A program made the position numbers and the translations under genes. A stretch of DNA of 64,000 bases from Crambe crambe (lineage: Eukaryota; Porifera; Demospongiae; Poecilosclerida; Crambeidae): assembly GCA_963924555.1 (NCBI GenBank), contig OZ004587.1, positions 6,650,075 to 6,714,074 on the forward strand, written 5' to 3'. A model generated the notes under the pieces. It was not told the DNA's origin. It did not search any database and worked only from the letters and a program-made list of their open reading frames with translations. Positions 34,499 through 44,559 of the stretch are shown here, in pieces (position 1 is the stretch's first letter; every line of letters starts with the position of its first letter).

Positions 34499-35893
34499 TT
34501 ATTCTCTGTTTATCAGTACAAATACTCCCAGACTTCCTAGTAGAGCATACTGCAAAAGAGAACGGTTAAATCTGCAATGATGATGATCCTTTACCCAATC
34601 TTAATGCCTTGTTACCTTGAGCATGGGGTAGTCATTCATCAGTATGGTCACCATGCCAACATATGGGAGGAATCTAGTTTAGGAAAAAAGAAATATATTT
34701 CTCATCAAAAATAAAAAATAAATAAGTTGAAAACTAACCCTCTAGCTCGACCTATGATTTCATCCTTGCTGACCCAGCTTTGCCCCGAGGCATAAATTTG
34801 CCCTATTCGGTCATCGCCATAATTATTGTCACCCTTGGTAAGTATCTTCAGCTCTCCAGAAGCACTAAATGCCATAAAAGGAAATACAAATTTTTTCTAA
34901 AGTGGTGTTATGAAATTTCACACAAATGAGCTATTACTTTGAGATACCAAAAAAAAAATGCTCACACCCAAAACAAATTTTTTTGTTCACTCACTTTTGG
35001 TGGAGTTTGATGACACGGTGGACGATAGGAATATCCCGACCTTTGACCTTAAAGACGAGGATCTCTCCCGCTTGAACGGGTTCGTCTTTGTAGTTGGTGA
35101 GAAGAAGAAGATCTCCTCGAAAAAAAGCTGGTTCCATGCTTCCACTAAAGGGGGAGAGAGGCAGCAGCATTCATGTTAGAGTGGAACTTTCATTGAAGGG
35201 GACATTCCAAAAGAGGACGAACCTTTCAATAAAGGACAATCTAAAAATACCTTTGTACAGGGCTCACAGAACACTCTTATTATTGTCCAGACATCATTAT
35301 CTGATAGCAGTTTTAAATCCAAAGCTATTATAGAAAAATTGGTCGGACAAAATGACCGGATAAAATTAATGAAGAAATTGACTGGAAAACGTCCTGTGAC
35401 TGATTGTTATTGTGAGCCCTGTTTGTATAGACCTATAGTGCATTGAGTCACCAAAAAGATTTCAGGGGGTGAATTAATTTGCAATGGGACACGGGAAAAT
35501 GTCCTGATATTAATTTGGGGTCAACACACACATAGAAAATGTCCCAGTAAGAGAGGTTTCTTTCGTATATATTGAAAGGTTCCACAGCATAGCTCACCTG
35601 AGGACAACGACGATGGGGCTCTCACTACCTGTATAAACCATTAATCCTTTCCATATCATCAGAGCTGATGACACTATCATACCGAAATTCAACACCTGGT
35701 AGAATAACTGCACAGAAAGGAAGAAGAAAAAAAAAAGATCACAGCAGCTTGCTCCAGTAAGAGTGTAGTCTTTCATTTCATAATAGGCAATGGGTGATGT
35801 GCTTTAATTAGGATAATTATATAATTATAATTATGTTGAAACACTTACTTGTCTCTTGTCCATACGATAGAGATCTCCGAATAGGGATTCCAT
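34499..35893 (-). CDS. SEC11A: Signal peptidase complex catalytic subunit SEC11
   Basis: Six exons in transcript order: 35849-35893, 35598-35707, 34995-35144, 34739-34864, 34616-34673, 34499-34549. Phases agree and the protein is 179 aa, as in human SEC11A. It starts [15 protein letters not shown] and continues [20 protein letters not shown] (single N-terminal membrane segment). The catalytic serine lies in [12 protein letters not shown] and the His in [23 protein letters not shown] holds the conserved Asp region. The last exon ([15 protein letters not shown]) matches the vertebrate C-terminal hydrophobic helix. It removes signal peptides in the ER membrane. It converges with COMMD4. Confidence 0.95.
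35170..35257. mobile_element. GTGGAACCTCC-family fragment hosting a nested MITE
   Basis: AGAGGACGAACCTTTCAATA, AAGGACAATCTAAAAATACC and TTTGTA belong to the family at 23110-23400. Its TTTGTATA part is interrupted by the 164 bp element at 35258-35421. It lies in an intron of SEC11. Confidence 0.65.
35258..35421. mobile_element. 164 bp MITE with CAGGGCTCACA ends and TTTGTA duplication
   Basis: Starts CAGGGCTCACAGAAC and ends GTTATTGTGAGCCCTG (inverted ends). It is flanked by identical TTTGTA at 35252-35257 and 35422-35427. The interior (GGTCGGACAAAATGACCGG, GAAGAAATTGACTGGAAAA) is the inverse of the element at 16415-16572. It inserted into an older repeat within a SEC11 intron. Confidence 0.8.
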
Positions 35894-35899
35894 GGTGGA

Positions 35900-37800
35900 T
35901 ATATGAGCTAGCGCAGATGCTGAAGAGAAATCTCTACTTCGCTTTACAGCTGATTCGCCCGTCCGTAATTTAGCGGACGGAATAATAAACGGAAGCTGAG
36001 GAGCGGAGGGGCTTTCCGGAGAGACGCGCGAGCGTGTGACATGACACGTACGTACACATCCGCGAATCCGGATCCGGTACACATACGTCACGTCATGACG
36101 TCATGAGCTGACATGCATGCGCGGTGTTGATTCCGGCCCATCCCCTCGGGTCATTTCACAGGAAATCCTGTGGATACCGGATGTGGATAGCAAATTTGAC
36201 GTGACTGCAAGCGACCTGCAAAACAGATGGTGCCAAGCTTGACTAGCAGTTTATCTTACTAAAAAGCCAGGAATAAGTATCTAATTCTGCACTTCAGTTT
36301 CTCTAATAACGTGTGATAGCTAGAGCAAGAGTGTTACTCTAAAGCTGAGCAGTTTATGAAATCTTCTTCATTCATAACTACAACACTGCTGACTCAACAG
36401 CATCTTATTGGAAGGTAAGCCACTAACATAATATCAGAAAGGTGGACCAAGCTGGACCAAGCTGAATTCAGTAGGGTAATTATTATTATAAACATTAATA
36501 TCAAACTTGAAACTGGATAATTATATCAACTGTTTATTAATAATAATTATGCTGCAACAAATTATTCTCTGAGATTTCCTGCATGTGGTTCTCAAATGCT
36601 AATTCCAAGTTAGTTCTGAGTGAATTATAGAGATTGCTCTCTATCTGTATAAAAGATTAAGTCTGTCGTAAATGAAGGAATTTGATCAGTTCCTGAAGCT
36701 TTGGCTCTTAGCCACCATGAAGCATGAATATCATTACAGCCTATTAACAAACAACGGAGTTTACTCATGCAGAGAACCAGTTTTTAAAGTGTTCACTTCC
36801 ACTATTCATTTGAACTGCACATTTTGAGGGGGTAGTTGGATAGGCACTATTCCTTTCAGACATATACCTCACGTAAACTTGCACCATCAAAGGAAATTGG
36901 GTGAAACACCTCAGATGCGTGCAAGTCATGAGGCAGCTCTTGTTACCTATGCCAGTGGGGTGACACATCGAATTCCTGAAGCATGTTATTGAAGCGGATA
37001 TGGTACCTGACAGTTCGGTTACTGACACATCAAATTCTTGAAGGATGTTATTGGAGGTATCTGTGCCTGGCTTGGAACTACCCAAATTCTTGCATGTCCC
37101 AGGGCGTGTGACTGGATTCCTTTGTCAGTAATTGATGCCTGTGGGCATTTGACAGTAACAGCTACTGAGTAATTTCTAGAATTTCAGTTAAGAGGGAGAG
37201 AGGGAGAATTTGTACATGTTTTTAGCTGTTATTGCGATCACTAATTAATAATTTCATTCTCTAAGGAGATTCTTGAAAAACTAAGATTAGAAGGAAATCT
37301 ACAAGTACCAGATGGAGAGTCGACCGTTTCTGTGTACAAATAAAAACCTTAAAACTGACTCAAGTCTAGTTCTCTGAGGCTTCAATTGAAATCTTAGCTT
37401 TAATCATCACATCATGTGCACAATGTCATTGTTCACTACTTTCATGGGCACACTTTGTCTTCAGGTGACTTAGAGTCAGGGGGTTCTGCCTTGGTACACC
37501 ACACCCCTTGGCTCTAAGCATTAAGAAAGGAGGACCAAGTCACCATGAGACTTGAAGATTTCCACAATGGCAGACCGAACCTCACTGTGCACCCAGTTCC
37601 TGATACGTATGAAAGATTCAGACCATAAAGTTCAAGATTCCAATTGATTGAAATTTTTACAGTGAGCCATTAAGTTTGTTTACCATTACCAGTAAGCATG
37701 ATATCTCAGAGTCTTCAGCGTAATCTGTTTGACTCGATTTTGCTTAAATGGAGAACGAATGAAAATAAACAACTTTCCTGAGGTCACTTTCCTGGTACCC
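35900..37800. other. SEC11 5' flank and gene-free sequence
   Basis: 35900-36130 is locally GC-rich with several CpG-containing words and should hold the SEC11 promoter on the - strand. From 36130 to 37800 only AT-rich unique-looking DNA is seen, with a C/T-rich run at 37796-37845. Open frames here have no recognisable domain. Confidence 0.45.
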
Positions 37801-37854
37801 CCTCCCCCTCTCCCTCCTCCTCCTCTACCCCCTCCCCTCCTCCTTTGGAGATTT

Positions 37855-38565
37855 GAATTCTTATTAGAGAGGTCATGGATAAAGGATAACCTGTCTATAG
37901 TGACCATCTATGAGTCCAATCAAAAGAGAGAGGTGACCTTATTAGAGAGGTCATGGATAAAGGATAACCTGTCTTTAGACAATTTTATGAATAATTCCCT
38001 TTGATGTAATGAGGCACTATATCACGTAGTAACCACTTGCTAGGCCTGCAAGTGGTCAGGTATCTATGTGTCACAGTTAGAGACCTGTGGTTTCAACTTA
38101 GAGACCTGTGGTTGTCATAAGACTATACACAGTTTATACTATTGTCTAAGTCAGTTAGATCACTCCAGTGAGTGACTACTCTGTTTACAATAGACACCTC
38201 TCTCTTTTGATTGGACTCATAGATGGTCACTATAGACAGGTTATCCTTTATCCATGACCTCTCTAATAAGGTCACCTCTCTCTTTTGATTGGACTCATAG
38301 ATGGTCACTATGTATAGGTTAGATCACGACAGTGAGTGACTACGAGGTTTATAATAGATACCGAGGCGGAGCCGAAGTGACCTTATTAGAGAGGTCATGG
38401 ATAAAGGATAACCTGTCTATAGTGATCATCTATGAGTCCAATCAAAAGAGAGAAGTGCTCTTATTAGAGAGGTCATAGATAATGTCTACAGTGACCACCT
38501 ATGGATCCAATCAAAAGAGAGATGATCTTATCAGAGAGGTCATTGATAATGGATGTAGTCTACAA
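37855..38565. repeat. Tandem and inverted copies of the GAGAGGTCATGGATAAAGGA repeat
   Basis: Units with ATTAGAGAGGTCATGGATAA, CCTGTCTATAGTGACCATCT and GAGTCCAATCAAAAGAGAGA appear direct at 37860-37985, inverted at 38190-38310, and direct again at 38378-38560. The spacer at 38145-38190 also recurs at about 38320-38365. This is a compact palindromic cluster. Confidence 0.8.
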
Positions 38566-38767
38566 TAAAGTGGAGAATAGTGTTTATCACACAGGATATT
38601 GATAGCATTCACAAATCCGTACATATGTGTACGTGTTTATGCATGACGTGCTAAAAGAGAGAGCCGGTTGCAAATAGCTGGCTTATAGAGGTGACTAATT
38701 GAAGCAGGCAATGCCATGAATGGAAAAGCTTCAGAAAAGGTGCTTTTTAAGTGAAGCCTAACTAATT

Positions 38768-38860
38768 AGCAGGTCACATGAGTTAACAGGTCACATGAGT
38801 TAGCAGGTCACATGAGTTAACAGGTCACATGAGTTAGCAGGTCGCATGAGTTAGTAGCCT
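38768..38860. repeat. Tandem repeat AGCAGGTCACATGAGTTA, about 17-18 bp unit
   Basis: Five to six near-perfect copies in gene-free DNA. Confidence 0.85.
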
Positions 38861-39123
38861 CATTGGCGAGCGATATCTTTAGCTGATGATGTAACCTATG
38901 TACGATAAAAGGACCAACCCCTTGATAGCAGCCTCTTTGTTCAGTCTCTCGGATGATTATCTAGTCCACTTTGTAATGACAGTGTCAGATGTCATTTGAC
39001 AGACACTTTCATTGTGTAAATGTGCTTATTAAAGTTCCTCTTCTGTCGTGATGTGGTGTTCACTCTGTTACCAGGGAGTCAATCAATGTCTGTAGCCTAA
39101 TGTGTCCATTAGAAGCATTTAAC

Positions 39124-39181
39124 TGAGAGAGAGAGAGAGAATAACAGAAGAGGTTCAGAGGTTAATGTTTTGGGGGAAGTG

Positions 39182-39257
<76 letters not shown>
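39124..39257. repeat. (GA)n microsatellite
   Basis: Short and long GA tracts (about 39124-39140 and 39181-39257) separated by 40 bp of unique sequence. Confidence 0.9.
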
Positions 39258-39260
<3 letters not shown>

Positions 39261-39719
39261 CACCTATAAATTTATCTGTAATGGTCTTATTAGAGAGGTC
39301 ATGTAGGAAGTAATGTGATGCCTGAGAGAAGTAGTATTCCTGAGGAAAGGTTTTGACCCACTTGGCTGGATAGTGCTGATCGAGGTCTGCTGCATAATTG
39401 AGCATTTGAGTGGAACAATTTTGAGGTCAGAAAGGAGTGTTCTGATCACAAGTGTCTACATCTGCATAGTAATTCCAATGGGACATACAGAGAGAAAAGT
39501 GTCCTGATTAGAGAGGTGTCCTCATTTCAGGTAATAATTTACAATGGGACAGAGAAAGTATCCTGATACTACATAGAATACTTTTATTGTGGGGGTTCCA
39601 CCATAATAAAATTAATCATTCTCTGGGGACAGTTTCCAAGAAACCGCTGTGTGGATTTGATCAGAGTAATTAATGGTGATGTTATGTGTCTGATATGGTG
39701 GGAAGGGAGGTAGCAATTC

Positions 39720-40090
39720 TCTGAAAACCAACTCATCAATGTGGGACTAGAAAGGAAGTTTCCTTCATACCATAAGAATGAGGGCTGCAGTAAAATCGCT
39801 TTGAGAGAACACTCAGCATTTTTTTTTTGAAAGACAACAATCCTTTTATGGATACTCAATGGTATTCTCTTAACCAACTCATATGATCACATCAATGTGG
39901 CCACTGGAAAGGAAATGTCCTTCATCATAATATACTTCCACCCATAAGTGCACTCAGCATTTTTTTTTTGCATTCGGGTTTCAAAGAATGAAACTGTGTG
40001 TGTGCAGACAGTTTTGAGTAGTGAATGAGTAATCCTTTTATGGATACTCAATGGTATTCTCTCACCTTTTGATGTGACTGATGTAATTGG
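39720..40090. repeat. Direct duplication, about 190 bp unit
   Basis: Two diverged copies share ACTCAGCATTTTTTTTT, AATCCTTTTATGGATACTCA and ATGGTATTCTCT, plus an upstream GAAAGGAA.TTCCTTCAT part (39750 and 39905). Confidence 0.7.
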
Positions 40091-40159
40091 TGGGAGATAA
40101 GAGTTCTCTCTTGTGGTCAACACTCAATGTGGACATATTTGGAGCTGAATCACATTTTA

Positions 40160-41255
40160 TATTGCAATATGGGACAGAGAAAAGTGTCCTGATTAGAGAG
40201 GTGTCCTCATTTCAGGGGTGAATTAATATACAATGGGACAGAGAAGAGTGTCCTGATTAGAGAGGTGTCCTCATTTCAGGGGGTGAATTAATGCACATCT
40301 ATATTGCAATGGGACAGAGAAAAGTGTCCTGATTAGAGAGGTATCCTCATTTCAGGGGGTGAATTAATGCACATCTATATTGCAATGGGACAGAGAAAAG
40401 TGTCCTGATTAGAGAGGTGTCCTCATTTCAGGGGTGAATTAATGCACATCTATATTGCAATGGGACAGAGAAAAGTGTCCTGATTAGAGAGGTGTCCTCA
40501 TTTCAGGGGGTGAATTAATGCACATCTATATTGCAATGGGACAGAGAAAAGTGTCCTGATTAGAGAGGTGTCCTCATTTCAGGGGGTGAATTAATGCACA
40601 TCTATATTGCAATGGGACAGAGAAAAGTGTCCTGATTAGAGAGGGTGTCCTCATTTCAGGGGTGAATTAATGCACATCTATATTGCAATGGGACAGAGAA
40701 AAGTGTCCTGATTAGAGAGGGTGTCCTCATTTCAGGGGTGAATTAATGCACATCTATATTGCAATGGGACAGAGAAAAGTGTCCTGATTAGAGAGGTGTC
40801 CTCATTTCAGGGGGTGAATTAATGCACATCTATATTGCAATGGGACAGAGAAAAGTGTCCTGATTAGAGAGGTGTCCTCATTTCAGGGGGTGAATTAATG
40901 CACATCTATATTGCAATGGGACAGAGAAAAGTGTCCTGATTAGAGAGGTGTCCTCATTTCAGGGGGTGAATTAATGCACATCTATATTGCAATGGGACAG
41001 AGAAAAGTGTCCTGATTAGAGAGGTGTCCTCGTTTCAGGGGGTGAATTAATGCACATCTATATTGCAATGGGACAGAGAAAAGTGTCCTGATCAGAGAGG
41101 TGTCCTCGTTTCAGGGGGTGAATTAATGCACATCTATATTGCAATGGGACAGAGAAAAGTGTCCTGATCAGAGAGGTGTCCTCGTTTCAGGGGGTGAATT
41201 AATGCACATCTATATTGCAATGGGACAGAGAAAAGTGCCCTGATCAGAGAGATTT
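40160..41255. repeat. Satellite array, 76-77 bp unit, about 15 copies
   Basis: Head-to-tail units read GGACAGAGAAAAGTGTCCTG, ATTAGAGAGGTGTCCTC, ATTTCAGGGGGTGAATTAAT, GCACATCTATATTGCAAT. The central units are almost identical, and length differences come from one or two G residues in the G-run. Two or three units on the right share ATCAGAG and CTCGTTTC variants, showing local spread from one edge. Single dispersed copies occur at about 8815-8860, 15590-15720, 35470-35575, 39480-39570, 43560-43690 and 46260-46480. Confidence 0.95.
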
Positions 41256-42505
41256 TCAGGGAATCTGCATTGATAAGTTCTGTATTGATAAGTGTTTTAT
41301 CCTCTCGATGGATTTATTACGGTAAGAACAGTTACTTGTTTTGAACAAACATTGAAACGTATAATAGATAATAGATAAGAGAGGTTTCCTGTATTGGCAG
41401 TATGGTTTGGTCCCTTGAAAAATGCCTGAGGATTACAGTCTGCCATAGGCCATTTACCGGGTCAAAAGGTCAAATGTCTATCTATATCATAATATGGGCG
41501 ATCAACTCTTCCCATGGTCTGACATTTTGTCAGATCATTTCAAAAGAGTTATAATCCCCACTGTTTAATTGAATCATGGGAGAGAAGTTGCGTCCTTGAG
41601 TATAGAGAATTCAGTTCCATTCCATGTATGTACGTAATTCCGATCATAAACTCCCCACTGGACCAGACAGACATTAGAGTGGTATATCCTATAGATAATG
41701 ACTGGGTAATTGGATAGTTGGATGCAGTCCAGTCGTGTGTAGGTAAGTAGGTAAGTAGATATGGTGTGCTGGTTCCAGAACAAATTAAATTTTGATGGCA
41801 TACGTGAGTAACATACCGTAGAGCAAGCAGAATTGTGCATTAGGCCAACAGAAAAAAATGGCTGGCCAAACTGTAGTTTTGCCTGGACATTCGTCCTGTA
41901 TCAGAGCACACAACGACAACAACAACAACTTTTCTATAGCCAGTCAGGCTAACAGGAAAGTGCTAATAAACTACATTTGTCCTGGGGACTGCTGTGTTTT
42001 TGGGAGGAACTGCCCAGGGCAGTGTTTCCACATCCTGTGTAGTGTAATGCACCCAATTTGAAAGTTATTCTTTTCAAGTTGAACAGCTCTGAGATGTTTC
42101 ACTAATTTGTAAGTTCCGCCAGCAGCGTCACCCTACTGACTTTGTTTGGGTAACATATTCAAGTTTAGTAAACCCACTCAAGGTTGTTCTTTATCATCCT
42201 GACCTTTGTCACTCTTGCAGTGTTGATGATATCATTTACCACTTGTGAAAAAAAAAAAAACAAGCAAAAGGAGGTCATATGAGAGGGCGCTAATTATTTA
42301 TATTGTACTACACCTTTGCAATTAGGTGATGTCAACCGTTAAAAGCTGCATTTTACTAGATAGCATTATTGGGGCGAGCAAATTGAGTAGCAGAGGAATA
42401 TTAATAACAATGGTTACCATTTATATGTATGGGCACCCTAAAATGGTTTTCATTTCCCTGGTGTAATGATGGTGCCATTAAATAATGATCCTTTCTTATT
42501 TTCAG
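41256..42505. other. Gene-free stretch 5' of the PAW-C2 gene
   Basis: AT-rich sequence with a diverged copy of the GCCTGGACATTCGTCCTG repeat at about 41870-41900 and a poly-A run near 42250. The region should hold the promoter or a 5' UTR exon of the gene that follows. The open frame at 41858-42061 overlaps repeat sequence. Confidence 0.4.
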
Positions 42506-42514
42506 TTCTTCCAT

Positions 42515-42604
42515 ATGTCAATGGCTCACACATTGAAAGTTGGGCACGTCTTTGAACCTGCCTTGCAAGATATCTCACTCAAGAGGTAAGCCACTAATAA
42601 AGTC

Positions 42605-42660
<56 letters not shown>

Positions 42661-43235
42661 ATTTGTGAAGATTAAGTGAGAGAGATCATTATAAAGTCCG
42701 AAGATTAATTGTGTGTGTGTGTGAGAGAGAGAGGGAGAGAGCAGAGAGATTGTTAGATTGTGTGTGTGTGTGTGTGTGTGTCTAGCCTCAACATTGTGGT
42801 CATAGTGCAATCATTTTCCCATTAAGAAACGCTATTACAAAGATACACAACGTCTCCATTCCATTGTACATACGTACATATCAGACCTAATCATGTTATG
42901 TGATTGGATAGCAGTTGCGTGGCTGAGGAAACAATTGAAGTCTGAGGTATGGAAAACATGTTATGCTAATGACTCTGAGGTCAGTGGAATAACCCCCCCA
43001 TGCGTAATGTTGTGCATAGTTCTAATGGGCTCATGTCCATCATACATAGCATGTCAAGGATGGATTGAAGTGGATAAGACACTCTGAAAGAGGCAAACAC
43101 ACTCTATACAAAATAACCTCCAAAAGAGGACAGCCCCTCTAAATGGTCCCGATTTCCGCTGTATATTATTATGCTAGACACTTTTCTGTATTAAGTGAGA
43201 AGTTCAACTGAATTTTTGGAGATTAGCTATTGGCA

Positions 43236-43266
<31 letters not shown>

Positions 43267-44098
43267 TGTGTGTGTGTGTGTGTAGTTCATGACTAGGTAA
43301 TCAATTGATTACCAACATAGTCCTCCTTACACAGGAAGGTAATACTTTTTCACTATATTATTTGTCTAGATTTCGTCTTCGTTACTGCACGTACGATGAC
43401 TGTTACTACTTGCACTGGGACGACACTGTATGTCTCCCGCTGGCCAAGATCAATGGACTCCAGCGAGGGGCTTACTCCCAGTCCGGACTCCAACGATACA
43501 TCGATGAGTCCACAGGAGAGGTACGTTCTAGTAATGAGTGAGGAGTAGTGAATTTCCCACTTTCCCCATGACAGAAATACCTCTCTATCAGGATGCTTTT
43601 TTTGCTCTGTCCTGATGAGGTGTCCTTCTTGGGGGAAGATCTTATACGAGATGACACAGAAAAGTGTCCTGAACTTTTATCGAATTTGCATTGAAGGGTT
43701 CAACTGTATACTCATAGATTACTAGTACTCAACATGTAGATTACTGATGTAGATTACTAGTAGTTTATGTGGTACCTAAACTGTATACCTGTAGATTACT
43801 AATTCCTTACTAAGCTGTAGATTACTAAACTGTATACCTGTGGATTACTGACTTTCATATAATGGCTTTAATTCAGGCCTACCTAAGCTGTAGCCAAGAA
43901 GCTGATTCAGCACAAATAGAGTGGCGTCTGGATTTTTCATCATGTGGCCTCGTTGTCATGAACATGCAAGTCAAGATGTCCACTCCAGCAATGGAAGATG
44001 ATGAACTCTCACCTGACCTCACCTTTGCCATCCAAGGGGATCAGGACGTCAGTCTCACTCCTGAACTTGGGGGTATGTTATGGACGTGGGGAGGGAGG

Positions 44099-44154
<56 letters not shown>

Positions 44155-44488
44155 CCAACCACCTAGCTTTCACAGTATGAACAATAATATGGAAATGTGG
44201 AGACCAGGTCTAAATATCATTTGTATGACTTGAAAGGGTCCTAAATGCCTTCAAGACACTTAGCCTGAATTTAGATTTCAGTATAGTCGTATCTGAGAAT
44301 AAAATGAGCTGCATCATCTTATCATCCTGTCAAATAGATTTCCACACAGAGTTGCCAGATCTCACGGGATGTCAGAAGCTCTCCATCACGGCCCAGTTGA
44401 GGTCCTCCCTCACTAACCCTCCCCTTCGCTTCCTCCTTGGCAACGAAGACTCCACTCCCCCTCTGGATATCATCATCGATCTCATGGT

Positions 44489-44559
<71 letters not shown>

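Noticed and set aside
40160-41255. CRISPR-like array of regular repeats
   Set aside because: Units are head-to-tail without unique spacers, and the genome is animal; this is a satellite.
43472-43657. - strand frame over the PAW exon
   Set aside because: Shadow of the coding exon on the other strand.
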